Assembly (NCBI RefSeq): GCF_042662625.1
Contig: NZ_JBHSXH010000011.1
Coordinates: 298,845 to 362,844 of the forward strand
DNA from: Halopelagius fulvigenes
Lineage (GTDB): Archaea; Halobacteriota; Halobacteria; Halobacteriales; Haloferacaceae
Direction of reading: 5' to 3'
Length of the DNA stretch: 64,000 bases
The notes under the pieces are model-generated. The model did no database searches, was not told where the DNA came from, and saw only the letters and a program-made list of their open reading frames with translations. Positions 1-8,022 of the stretch are shown here, piece after piece. Within the stretch, counting starts at the first letter, position 1; every line of letters begins with the position of its first letter. The position numbers and the translations under genes are program-made.

Positions 1-199
1 TTCGGTCTGGCTTTTCATTGTAACGGTTACCTATACAGAAATCCGACCAATAACTGTTTTGCCGCATCGAGTCGCTCGCCTCCGGTTGTCGCCTCGGCCT
101 CAGTCACGGCGGAATCGCCGTCGAATCGGAGCGACTCCGACCGCTCGTTTCCGTCTCTCCCTCCAAAGATTTTATGTTCGAGCACTCGCTGTATCGGAT
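1..199. promoter_or_regulatory. Leader and promoter region of the first DHDPS-family gene
   Basis: No gene is seen here. A short dyad GTAACGGTTAC lies near position 44. A TATA-like stretch (ATTTTATG, about 169-176) sits about 25 bases before the ATG at 200, the spacing expected for a leaderless haloarchaeal transcript. An open frame continues upstream of 200, but its residues (Arg-rich, few acidic) do not look haloarchaeal, so it is treated as non-coding. Confidence 0.55.
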
Positions 200-1138
200 A
201 TGCCACTTTCCAAGAGCGGTGTGCGTCAGCACCTGCGTGGCGTCGCTGCCGGACTCCTCACCCCTTTCGACGACGAACTCCGCGTCGAACACGCCAAGTT
301 AGAGGCGAACGCGAACTCGCTCTACGACTCCGGAATCCGGACGTTTCTCGCATCCGCGAACATCAGCGAGTACCACTCGCTCTCTCAGACCGAACGGAGA
401 GAAGTGACGGAGACGGCCGTAAATGCGCTTCCGTCCGACGCCTGCGTCCTCGCGGGCGTCGGCGGGAGCACGCCGGACGCACAGGAACTCATCCGAGCGT
501 ACGACCGCGTCGGCGTCGACGCGATGATGGTGATGCCGCCGGATCACTCCTACATCCACGAACGAGGGCTCATCCGCTACTACGAGAAGCTCGACGAGGC
601 CACCGACACGCCCCTCGTCCCCTACGTCAAGGGATTCGACCCCTCCGTCCGCTACCTCCGCAACCTCGCGGACATCGACGGCGTGGTCGGCGTCAAATAC
701 GCCATCGAGGACGCGGTGAAACTCGGCGCAGCGAGCAGTTCCTCCCCCGACGACGTGGTGTGGGTGGACGGCCTCGCGGAACCGTTCGCCGTCTCGTTCT
801 GGAACGAGGGCATCGAGGGGTTCTCCGCCGGCGTCAGTAACTTCCGGCCGGAGGTCGGACTCGCACTGTACGACGCCCTCGCGGCGGAGGACTGGGAGCG
901 CGCGCGCCGAATTCGCAACATCAGTCTCCCGTACCAGAACTTCCGCGACGAAGCGGGTCAGAACAACACCATCGAGGGCGCGATAAGCGTCTCCGCCGTG
1001 AAGAAGGGCCTCGAACTCGCCGGCCTCCACGGCGGCGAAGTTCGCGACCCCATCGAACCGCTCTCGGCCGAAGACGAGCAGAGAGCGGAGGAACTCTATC
1101 AGCAACTCGACGACGACATCGAACGTGTCATCGCCTAA
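200..1138 (+). CDS. DHDPS/NAL-family keto-acid aldolase or dehydratase (copy 1)
   Basis: This 312-residue protein belongs to the dihydrodipicolinate synthase/N-acetylneuraminate lyase family of class I (Schiff-base) TIM barrels. The expected Schiff-base lysine is K166 in GVVGVKYAIE, and Y142 in LVPYVKG takes the place of the family's catalytic tyrosine. The start was chosen at the ATG behind the TATA box, which gives the normal family length of about 300 residues; the frame upstream has no acidic character. A near-identical 312-residue paralogue is at 30553-31491 on the other strand. Given the sugar-acid genes around both copies, the likely substrate is a 2-keto-3-deoxy sugar acid or 5-keto-4-deoxy-glucarate rather than a lysine precursor. 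That substrate is inferred, not shown. Confidence 0.85.
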   Translation: MPLSKSGVRQHLRGVAAGLLTPFDDELRVEHAKLEANANSLYDSGIRTFLASANISEYHSLSQTERREVTETAVNALPSDACVLAGVGGSTPDAQELIRAYDRVGVDAMMVMPPDHSYIHERGLIRYYEKLDEATDTPLVPYVKGFDPSVRYLRNLADIDGVVGVKYAIEDAVKLGAASSSSPDDVVWVDGLAEPFAVSFWNEGIEGFSAGVSNFRPEVGLALYDALAAEDWERARRIRNISLPYQNFRDEAGQNNTIEGAISVSAVKKGLELAGLHGGEVRDPIEPLSAEDEQRAEELYQQLDDDIERVIA

Positions 1139-1233
1139 ACGGAGCGACGAGGAACCGTACCGCAACGAGCACCCGAACTGACCGTGACAAACGATACCGA
1201 CCGATACAGCGGACCGACAGCACCGATGAGAGC

Positions 1234-3180
1234 ATGCTCGAACTAGAAGCGACCGTCGATGCGTCGAGCGTGCCGTCCTGGGCGCGCCGACAACGCGAGT
1301 TGTTCGACCTGGTGGCGAGCGTCACCGACCGATTCGTCGCGGACTACACCGGTCCGGAGGGCGAACCGTTCTGGCCGCCGGAGGACCACGTCGGCGTCGA
1401 CGGCTTCGACGACGTGGTCGAGGGGTTCTACAACTGGCCGTTGCTGTACGCGATGGGCGGCGACGAACGAGTCCTCGACCACGCCCGACGCGTGTACGAG
1501 GCGGCACTCGAACGCGGGGCGAACATGGAGACGCCGTTCGGTCACCCGATGGTCGTAGACGAGTTCGAGCAGTGCCGGGACTGGTTCCACATGGGGGAGG
1601 GGAACCTCTACACGTACAACATGGGTCTCGCGGCCCCCGACGACGAGACGGTCGTGGACCGCGCCGAGCGATTCGCGAATCTCTACTCCGCCACCGCCGA
1701 CGCGAACAACTACGACGGCGAGAAGCGACTGATTCGCGGTCCGATGAACGGGAGCATGGGCCCCGACTACTGCGATTTCTCCGCGTACGAGCACCACCCG
1801 TACGGCGCCGACTACCGCTGGGCGCGACACGGGCTTCCGTGGCGGGACTTGGAGTTCGACGAGGCCGCCGACCTTCTGGACCCGGACAACGAGGAGCGAC
1901 TGTTCGAGGTGTTGAACGACCGGTGCTCGAAGGGGGACATCCCGCTCAACCTCAACGCCACGAGCCTGTTCACGAACGCGTACCTCCACACGGGCGACGA
2001 CAGGTACCGCGAGTGGGTCACCGACTACCTCGCGGCGTGGCGGGAGCGAACGGCGGAGAACGGCGGGATAATTCCCGACAACGTCGGTCGGTCCGGAGAG
2101 ATAGGCGAGTACACCGACGGTTCGTGGTACGGCGGCTACTACGGGTGGTCGTGGGGCGGATGGCACTACGTCGGCATCGGCCCCACCGTCGCTGCGGAGA
2201 ACGCGGTTCTGCTGGAGGGCGACCGGGAGTACCTCGAGTTCCCCCGGTCGCAACTCGACGTCCTCGTGGAGAACGGAATCGAGGTGCGAGAGGACGACGT
2301 CCACAGCACGCTCTACATCCCGCACAAGCACGGCGGGGAGGGTGACTACCACTACGACGCCTCGGGCGTCCTCACGGAGGACGACGGGGAGGTTCTCTGG
2401 CGCGACGGCTGGTACGAGTTCCAACCGCACACGGACGACCCGTACGCCGTCCACCTCTGGTACATGTCGATGAGTGACGAGGACAGAGAGCGGGTACGTC
2501 GGCTCCGCGACTGGGGGAAGCGCGACTGGAAGCGGGTCGACCCCCGGGCCTCCACGAAGCACGGCGACGGCCACGAGTACGCGTGGCTTGCGTACCTCGA
2601 CGGCGAGTTCCCGGATTACCCCGACCGGATTCTCGAAGCGACCCGCGAACACGTCCAAGAGCGACTGGACCTCATGGAGGCGGAGGGGAACGAACCGACC
2701 ACGGTAGACGAGGACTACCTCCGCGACCGGAACCCCGTCTTCCACAAGGCGTTGCTCCAACTCACGATGGGCGCGCCTCAGCCCGTCTACTACGGCGGCC
2801 TCGTCATGGCGCAGGTTCGGCACTTCGACGCTCGCCGGGAACGGCCGGGACTCCCCGAGGGCGTCGCCGCACTCGTAGAGGACGTCTCGCGGGAGGGAAT
2901 CGAACTCACCCTCGTCAACGCCGGAGGGACGAACGAGGAACTGGTCGTACAGGCGGGCGCGTACGGCGAACACCGGTTCGAGTCGGTCGAAACCGACGGC
3001 AACCGCGTGGGCGTCGGAGACGCGGGCGGCGACGCGAACGGGAGAGACGCCCTCGAGTCCGGCGAGTCGAACGCGGTACGGGTTCAACTCCCCAGCGGAA
3101 GCCGAATCTCCGTGACAGCGGAGCTCGACCGCTTCGCGAACGACCCAAGTTACGCCCTTCCGTGGGACTCCGCTCGGTAG
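1234..3180 (+). CDS. Large uncharacterised protein, possibly an alpha-barrel carbohydrate enzyme
   Basis: This 648-residue protein begins with an ATG 95 bases after the preceding lyase and is probably co-transcribed with it. It has no signal peptide, so it should be cytoplasmic. The sequence is rich in Trp, Tyr, His and Gly, with aromatic clusters such as GSWYGGYYGWSWGGWHY around residues 305-320. Its repeated helical segments suggest an (alpha/alpha)6-type barrel like those of polysaccharide lyases and unsaturated glycuronyl hydrolases. A beta-rich tail follows after about residue 550. I do not recognise the family, and the carbohydrate role rests on fold impression and neighbourhood only. 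The acidic composition and GC-rich third positions leave little doubt that it is a real gene. Confidence 0.7.
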   Translation: MLELEATVDASSVPSWARRQRELFDLVASVTDRFVADYTGPEGEPFWPPEDHVGVDGFDDVVEGFYNWPLLYAMGGDERVLDHARRVYEAALERGANMETPFGHPMVVDEFEQCRDWFHMGEGNLYTYNMGLAAPDDETVVDRAERFANLYSATADANNYDGEKRLIRGPMNGSMGPDYCDFSAYEHHPYGADYRWARHGLPWRDLEFDEAADLLDPDNEERLFEVLNDRCSKGDIPLNLNATSLFTNAYLHTGDDRYREWVTDYLAAWRERTAENGGIIPDNVGRSGEIGEYTDGSWYGGYYGWSWGGWHYVGIGPTVAAENAVLLEGDREYLEFPRSQLDVLVENGIEVREDDVHSTLYIPHKHGGEGDYHYDASGVLTEDDGEVLWRDGWYEFQPHTDDPYAVHLWYMSMSDEDRERVRRLRDWGKRDWKRVDPRASTKHGDGHEYAWLAYLDGEFPDYPDRILEATREHVQERLDLMEAEGNEPTTVDEDYLRDRNPVFHKALLQLTMGAPQPVYYGGLVMAQVRHFDARRERPGLPEGVAALVEDVSREGIELTLVNAGGTNEELVVQAGAYGEHRFESVETDGNRVGVGDAGGDANGRDALESGESNAVRVQLPSGSRISVTAELDRFANDPSYALPWDSAR

Positions 3181-3210
3181 GCGACGGCGGATGTTTTCTT
3201 CGTCGTATTC

Positions 3211-3227
3211 GTTCCCGTGCGGGGAAC
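3211..3227. promoter_or_regulatory. GTTCCC-N5-GGGAAC palindrome, site 1
   Basis: Perfect 6+6 inverted repeat with spacer gtgcg, 31 bases after the stop codon at 3180. It is one of six perfect copies in the window, all between genes, and is a proposed operator of the IclR protein encoded at 26595. Confidence 0.6.
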
Positions 3228-3340
3228 GGTCGCCCGCGTGACCTGTCGTCAGAGAACATCGTTACGCGTTCCTCCGTCCGCCGGACGGCGGCGATTCCGG
3301 CCCGATACCCGAGGGCGAACCGGACTTTGACCCCGAAACT

Positions 3341-3357
3341 GTTCCCCTAGAGGGAAC
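3341..3357. promoter_or_regulatory. GTTCCC-N5-GGGAAC palindrome, site 2
   Basis: Perfect 6+6 inverted repeat with spacer ctaga, 130 bases after site 1. With that spacer the pairing extends further inward (CCTAGAGG), which makes it the most symmetrical copy. Confidence 0.6.
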
Positions 3358-3424
3358 CAGTCTCCTCTTTCCGTATACGACGTATCTTGACTTTTCCGAG
3401 GAGAACACCGTTACCCGATAATGG

Positions 3425-3446
3425 ATTACATCATTAGGACTGTAAC
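3425..3446 (+). promoter_or_regulatory. RTTACR-N10-TGTAAY element, site A
   Basis: ATTACA, ten bases, TGTAAC. The same 22-base layout, with a conserved internal TAGRA, recurs at 19581 and 30164. This copy lies between palindrome sites 2 and 3. It may be an operator or upstream activator site; the regulator is unknown. Confidence 0.35.
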
Positions 3447-3452
3447 GCTACC

Positions 3453-3469
3453 GTTCCCCCCTCGGGAAC
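3453..3469. promoter_or_regulatory. GTTCCC-N5-GGGAAC palindrome, site 3
   Basis: Perfect 6+6 inverted repeat with spacer ccctc, seven bases after element A ends. A, then this palindrome, form a composite site. A degenerate palindrome also adjoins the related element at 30164. Confidence 0.6.
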
Positions 3470-3661
3470 GATGTGGGGTGACTCGCTGACTTCCACCGAC
3501 GGGACGGTGAAGGGAGGCGTTCCGTGCCTGGACCGCGAAGCCTATCTGAGCGTCGTTCGACGGCGAGTGAGGCCACGAGGCTCGGGCGATGCTCGCACTC
3601 CTTCGAGCGTTGAGCGGCCGAAAAGGCGGAGACGCGGACTGTCGGGCGCGTCTATCGGTGC

Positions 3662-4594
3662 TTACAGGCGGTCCATGTCCTGGAGGATTTCGCGGAGGTG
3701 GTCGCGTTCCTCCGGGTCGAGGGTCTGGGCGGGGGGACGGACGGTGTCGTGTTCGAAGACGCCCTGCATCTGGAGTGCGGCTTTGATGCGGTTGCGGTTG
3801 CGGCCAACCGGTTCGCCGAACAGGAAGTTCGTGAGCGGGAGCATCTCCGAGCGGAGTTCCCTCGCGCGCTCTATCTCGCCCTCGCGGACGGCGCGGAGTT
3901 TCTCGACGTGCATGTCGGGAATAAGGTTGGCGTAGGAGATGAGGGCGGTTTCGGCTCCGAGGAGGTAGGAGTGATAGAGGAACACGTCCTCGCCGGTCAT
4001 GAGGGTGAACTCGTCGCGGTAGGGTTCGAGCGCGCGAACCGTCTCCTCGTAGCGGGTGACGTCGAAGGTGGCGTTTTTGAGGGCGACCACGCCGTCCAGT
4101 TTACAGAGTTCGACGTAGGCGCTGACCGGTTGGGCGATGTCGCCGAAGTTGCCGAACTGGAAGGCGATGAGGGGGATGTCCACGGCGTCGGCGATGTCGC
4201 TGTAGTACTCAACGATTATGTTGGGGTCGCCGTGGCTGTAGACGTCGATGGGGACGGGCATGAGGGCGTCCGCGCCGGCCGCTTCGGCTCGCTTCGCCTC
4301 TTCGACGGCCATGGCGGTACTCTCGCCGTGGATGCCCGAGAACACCATCGCATCCTCGGAGGCTTCCTGGTGGATTTCGATGACTCGTTCCTTGTCCTCC
4401 GGGGGAGACATCTTGCATTCGCCGGAGTGAGCGTTCGCGACGGTGGCGACGATGCCGTCCGTGGAGGTGAGATTACGGATGTGTCCGTACAGGTCGTCCT
4501 CCGCGACTTCGAGGTCGGGCGTCAGTGGAGTGACGGTCGCCGGGATGACTCCGCCTTTGATAGCGTCTTTTACTTGCTTGTAGCTCTCTCGCAT
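3662..4594 (-). CDS. DHDPS/NAL-family keto-acid aldolase or dehydratase (divergent copy)
   Basis: This 310-residue protein is a third DHDPS-family TIM barrel, only distantly similar to the 200 and 30553 copies. The Schiff-base lysine is K173 in GVVALKNATF. At the usual catalytic tyrosine position (YNxP in the family) it has F145 in PLIAFQFG, so the proton relay may differ from canonical members. The start at 4594 (MRESYKQ) gives a normal family length; the open frame continues another 219 codons upstream, but that part overlaps the well-supported plus-strand gene at 4778 and lacks acidic composition. It is convergent with the gene ending at 3180. A role in keto-deoxy sugar acid breakdown is inferred from context. 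Confidence 0.8.
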   Translation of the reverse strand: MRESYKQVKDAIKGGVIPATVTPLTPDLEVAEDDLYGHIRNLTSTDGIVATVANAHSGECKMSPPEDKERVIEIHQEASEDAMVFSGIHGESTAMAVEEAKRAEAAGADALMPVPIDVYSHGDPNIIVEYYSDIADAVDIPLIAFQFGNFGDIAQPVSAYVELCKLDGVVALKNATFDVTRYEETVRALEPYRDEFTLMTGEDVFLYHSYLLGAETALISYANLIPDMHVEKLRAVREGEIERARELRSEMLPLTNFLFGEPVGRNRNRIKAALQMQGVFEHDTVRPPAQTLDPEERDHLREILQDMDRL

Positions 4595-4777
4595 GCTTCG
4601 GTGGAACGACGCGTAGCACCCACATAATACTTGGGTCTCTAGGCAGTCCGCTCGGAGACGGCGCACTCTCCCGACGGTGGCCGCGTTCCGTCCCGTCGCC
4701 GACGGGCGAGAAATTCGCCCCCCTGGTCCCGTACGCCGCCGGCAAACGTTCTTGTACCGTCGGTCGTATCTTCGAGT

Positions 4778-5152
4778 ATGTCGAATCAGGCTCACATTCG
4801 AATCGAGGACGAATCGGTGTTCCTCGCCGTCGAGGATCGGCGTCTCGACGTCGGGTCGCTCTCGGACGTGTACGACCTCGTCGGCGGCGAGTCCTACACC
4901 ATCGAGTACGATAAGCGCGCGGCGTCGGTCCCGTGGGTCGAGACGGACGACGACCGGACGTTCACGTTCGAGGTCCGCGAGGCGATGGACGGACTGCCGT
5001 TCGGCGGCGGGTACGCCGAACGCGTCGCCGACGCGTCGATGGAACCGACGGAGTCGGGCGTCCCCGAACGGACCGAAGTGTTCGCCGACGTTCTGATGCA
5101 GATCTGGGACTCGAAGGGGAACCCGGAGGAGTTGGCCGAATACCACGAGTAG
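4778..5152 (+). CDS. Small acidic protein of unknown function
   Basis: This 124-residue, strongly acidic protein (MSNQAHIRIEDESVFLAVED...) has no signal peptide or membrane segment. It starts at an ATG 183 bases from the divergent lyase start. It looks like a soluble haloarchaeal protein with a beta-rich first half and a helical C-terminus, but I do not recognise a domain. The composition strongly favours a real gene over a chance frame. No function is proposed. Confidence 0.65.
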   Translation: MSNQAHIRIEDESVFLAVEDRRLDVGSLSDVYDLVGGESYTIEYDKRAASVPWVETDDDRTFTFEVREAMDGLPFGGGYAERVADASMEPTESGVPERTEVFADVLMQIWDSKGNPEELAEYHE

Positions 5153-5898
5153 CGTTCTCTCTGTCGTAAGCGCTCGGAAATCCGGTCGAAGAACGATGAA
5201 CGTGTTCGCTCGCCGAGTAGCGGCTAATATACTAGCGAAGAAGGCTCTCATCGATTTAGGGACCGCTCCCGTATTGCGTCCCGTGTAACGCCCGAGTAAA
5301 GAACCTCGATTCTTTCGGAGCTATCGAGGGAATGGTCGCTTCAATACTAGTGCTGGTGATGCCTGCGATGGGGAACGACGCCGCTGAGGTCTATCTGATA
5401 GACTACGTTCTCCAATCAAACTCGTCTCTGAAAACGCCGTTCTTCTGGACCTTCTGCTCCTCATCGTTTCGTCCACGATCGTCGTCGTGCACCGTAACGC
5501 GATAGTCGAACTGCTCTCTTAGACGGTGACGGCATCTGATACCTTCGAGTAGGGGTGTTCTGCTTCGCGTTCGCAGTGGATTCATTACGTCCTTAAATTT
5601 GATATAGCGAAATAAGATACATGACATGCTCTGAAACGGAGGAAGGCAAAGATTCGACGGGTAGCGGGGCCGTATCACTAGAATCAGAATCTCAGTATCT
5701 CACTTGGGCTTAGTTTATTAAGCCCAAGTGGGTTTGGGCGGGGCGATGCCGTACCCCGATACCGAACGTTTACTGCAGGCGAGATGGGGGGTTAGAGACG
5801 TCGAGGAGGATGGCCGACGCAGTTTAGAAGAATCTCGCTGGGATTCACAGAAATACGGGTCTTCGACACGCGGCCTGACCGACGACGGAGAGACGGTT
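5153..5898. other. Gene-free interval, lower GC, with a perfect inverted repeat
   Basis: No convincing gene is seen across these 746 bases. The GC content falls and scattered short frames lack haloarchaeal composition, so this may be decayed DNA. The only clear structure is the inverted repeat at 5701-5730, listed separately. Confidence 0.5.
5701..5730. repeat. Perfect 12-base inverted repeat
   Basis: The arms cacttgggctta and taagcccaagtg are exact reverse complements separated by gtttat. The repeat lies 169 bases past the end of the minus-strand fructose bisphosphatase gene. It could be a transcription terminator hairpin, an operator, or a scar of a mobile element. No strong T-run follows on either strand. 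Confidence 0.5.
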
Positions 5899-6741
5899 CT
5901 ACGAACTGCTGTCGATCGCCGCCACGCGTTCGACCAGTTCCGGCGACCCAAGCACCGTCGGGACCGACTGGTGGAGTTCAGTGGGCGAGACGTCGAGTAT
6001 CGACTGCGACCCGTCGGAGGACGCTCCGCCGGCGCGTTCGACGATGTACGCCACCGGGTTCGACTCGTACTGCAGTCTGAGGTCACCGGAGGGCGCGGAA
6101 TCGCGACTGGGGTACGTGAGTACGCCCCCGTGGGTGAGGAGTTGCGCGGCGTCGGCGACCATCGCACCGCTGTATCGGAGTTTGTACGCCTTCCCCAACT
6201 CGTCGAGCGTCGAGAGCAGTTCGTCCGACAACTCCCTCCGGTTACCTGCGTAGCCGTAGATGTCCGGGTCGTCCGGAAGCGAAACCGGTTCGCTGTCCAC
6301 GGCTTCGCCGTCCGAGAGGACGTACCGAGTCACGCCGTCGTCGGTCGCGACCGTCGCCGTGGTGTACGACCCGTAGAGCACCAGTACCGCCGCGACGAGG
6401 TCCCGGCCCCGGGCGGGAAGTGGTGCGTCGTACACGCCGAGTATCGTACCGGTGACGGAGTTCGAGAGCAGGTTCGACGACCCGTCGAGGGGGTCGATGC
6501 TGACCCCGTAGCCCTCGCCGACGTCGACGACGTCGGAACGCTCCTCGCTGGCGTACGCGCCGACCGCGTCCGTCCCGGTCAACGCGTCGTAGAACACGCC
6601 GTCCACCCAGTCGTCGGCGTCGATCTGCTCGTCGCCGGTCGGGTTCGTCGCGCCGGTCTTGTTCCGGTGGTCGTGGAGGTGCGTCCTGACGGTCCCGGTC
6701 GCCTCCGCAATCGACTCGATGAGCCAGTCGGTTGAGTCCAT
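5899..6741 (-). CDS. fbp: Class I fructose-1,6-bisphosphatase
   Basis: The 280-residue product matches fructose-1,6-bisphosphatase class I, which removes the 1-phosphate of fructose 1,6-bisphosphate in gluconeogenesis. The signature metal/phosphate loop is visible as SIDPLDGSSNL near residue 93, preceded by the ligand-bearing acidic stretch ASEERSD. The start at 6741 (MDSTDWLIES) matches the beginning of the family's first helix; an in-frame ATG at 6777 is possible, and the longer frame to 6915 is unlikely. At 280 residues it is slightly short but typical for archaeal members. A gluconeogenic step makes sense beside enzymes that yield C3 and C5 keto acids from sugar acids. Confidence 0.87.
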   Translation of the reverse strand: MDSTDWLIESIAEATGTVRTHLHDHRNKTGATNPTGDEQIDADDWVDGVFYDALTGTDAVGAYASEERSDVVDVGEGYGVSIDPLDGSSNLLSNSVTGTILGVYDAPLPARGRDLVAAVLVLYGSYTTATVATDDGVTRYVLSDGEAVDSEPVSLPDDPDIYGYAGNRRELSDELLSTLDELGKAYKLRYSGAMVADAAQLLTHGGVLTYPSRDSAPSGDLRLQYESNPVAYIVERAGGASSDGSQSILDVSPTELHQSVPTVLGSPELVERVAAIDSSS

Positions 6742-7042
6742 GTGGGTAGTTAGTTCCCGTTCGCGGTAGAGGTACATGGCTGTTCTGCCAGGACCGACTT
6801 TGCGGGGTCGACTGGCGTGAGCCTCTTCGCCGAGAGTGTTCTTCCCTCCTCCTGCACTCGACGTATATCCCATAGTACGATACAGATGCGGTGGTCTCAG
6901 TAGTGAGACCGACACCCCGATGCGTACGTAGCGTCTCCTTCCGAGAGTTCGTCAGTGCAACGTGACCGAACTAGCCGTGCAGTGGTCATGCTGAATCCGT
7001 ATCGGAGTCAGTGCTCGACAGCATGATCTGTTGGTAGCCTCC
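6742..7042. other. Intergenic region upstream of fbp
   Basis: These 301 bases separate the fbp start from the end of the Tat-exported protein gene. They must carry the fbp promoter, but no clear TATA box is visible at the usual distance. No repeat or gene is seen. Confidence 0.4.
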
Positions 7043-7642
7043 TCAGTTATCCTCCGCGCCGAGCTTTCGTTTGAATAGCTCGAGTAAGTCTGAATTCAGG
7101 GTCTCGGTCCCGTAGACCCTAACAGAGTCGAACCCGGCGTAGCCGTGATGTCCGTCTTCGTCGCGTTCCCAGTAGAGCCATCCCGTCTCCTCCCCGCCGT
7201 CGAATCCAGTGTCGTCGACCGGGAAGCGTAGAACGAGCATCTCATGACTCTCGCCGGACGCGCCTTCGACTCGAGTAATCTCTCCCTCGTCGAGGGGTCG
7301 TGCACCCTCTCCCTTCTGGAGGGTAAACCGCGAACCGAACCGATAGCGGACGGATTCGTCGGCGGGGTTGAACGTCGTGCGTTCGCCGTCGCTGCCGAGG
7401 AACTCGGAAGGGTGTACGGCGACCGACACCGACTCGTGTTCCGCCGCGTCGAGGAAGTTCTCCTCGTTTCCGGGCTGAACATCGATGTCGAGTTCGACCG
7501 GGAAGTGCGCCGCCGCAACGCCACCCAGGGCGGGAACGGCAGCGACCGTTGCCGCCGCACCGAGCGTCCCTTTCAGGAGTCGTCGCCGTGTCGTAGAGTT
7601 ACACGTCGCTTCGTCAACCCGACTTGGTTGTCCCTTGCTCAT
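7043..7642 (-). CDS. Tat-exported protein of unknown function
   Basis: This 199-residue protein starts with a twin-arginine signal (TTRRRLLKGTLG followed by an Ala/Val-rich stretch ending in VAAAHFP), so it is folded in the cytoplasm and exported. No lipobox cysteine follows, so it is probably cleaved and released or held by other means. The mature part is acidic with beta-strand character and contains VELDIDVQPG and a Trp/Tyr-rich GWLYWERDEDG. Haloarchaea have many such secreted proteins of unknown role. It stands alone, and 380 bases separate its start from the divergent membrane glycosyltransferase gene. Confidence 0.75.
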   Translation of the reverse strand: MSKGQPSRVDEATCNSTTRRRLLKGTLGAAATVAAVPALGGVAAAHFPVELDIDVQPGNEENFLDAAEHESVSVAVHPSEFLGSDGERTTFNPADESVRYRFGSRFTLQKGEGARPLDEGEITRVEGASGESHEMLVLRFPVDDTGFDGGEETGWLYWERDEDGHHGYAGFDSVRVYGTETLNSDLLELFKRKLGAEDN

Positions 7643-8022
7643 TGCAACGAACCGTGGTGCGAAGCCCGGTAGTATGGCGATTCTGGTCCGACTAGCGAAC
7701 GTAATCCGCGACGGACGGGTCCTTCATCACGAGGAGAAAGGCAGTAAGAACGCCTCGCGATACCGAGAGACTACCTGGTACTGCCGAACAGGGGTCCGTA
7801 CGAATCGACTAACTCCGATTCGCAGAACTCGAAGTACCAGCGCACTGAACGGTGACGAAGCGGTTCCTGAAGTTTTGCGTCAGACGCACGGCGTCTCCGT
7901 CTGACGGTTTTACCCAATATCCGCACAGCTGACCGGATTAATGTCGCATTATCCTCACCTCAGGGACCCGTTTACGAGTTATAGTCTCCGTTATTAATAC
8001 AAACGAATCTGTACGGGGAGTC
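7643..8022. other. Divergent promoter region with a hairpin
   Basis: The gap separates divergent genes. A TATA-like TTATTAATA lies about 25-30 bases before the GTG at 8023. A 9-base inverted repeat at 7878-7906 is followed by GTTTT. No gene is seen. Confidence 0.5.
7878..7906 (+). terminator. Hairpin followed by T-run, terminator-like
   Basis: The arms cgtcagacg and cgtctgacg are exact complements around an 11-base loop, followed by GTTTT on the plus strand. No plus-strand gene ends just upstream, so it could equally be a protein-binding dyad for the promoter at about 7990. Confidence 0.3.

Larger units (their letters stand above)
3181..3661. promoter_or_regulatory. Convergent intergenic interval dense in palindromes
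   Basis: This 481-base gap lies between two genes that end towards each other, so no annotated promoter is expected. It nevertheless holds three perfect GTTCCC-N5-GGGAAC palindromes (3211, 3341, 3453) and one 22-base RTTACR...TGTAAY element (3425). A plus-strand open frame starts at 3471 directly after the third palindrome, but it is Arg-rich and runs into the antisense of the next gene, so it is not called. The interval may be the remains of a lost promoter, an unannotated RNA promoter, or a remote regulator-binding cluster. Confidence 0.6.

Noticed and set aside
2976..2992. GTTCGA-GTCGG-TCGAAA, one mismatch from the iclR-1 palindrome
   Set aside because: It is inside the coding sequence of the 648-residue protein, and its spacer differs fully from the two promoter-associated copies.
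1243..3087. Very long minus-strand open frame opposite the 648-residue protein
   Set aside because: High GC at third positions leaves antisense frames open. The antisense product is Val/Arg-rich and lacks any motif. The same holds for other long antisense frames, such as those opposite the GH3, PrpD and DHDPS genes.
3471..3935. Plus-strand open frame starting right after the third GTTCCC palindrome
   Set aside because: Its residues are Arg- and Ser-rich rather than acidic, and most of it is antisense to the well-supported lyase at 3662-4594. The position after a palindrome is suggestive but not enough.
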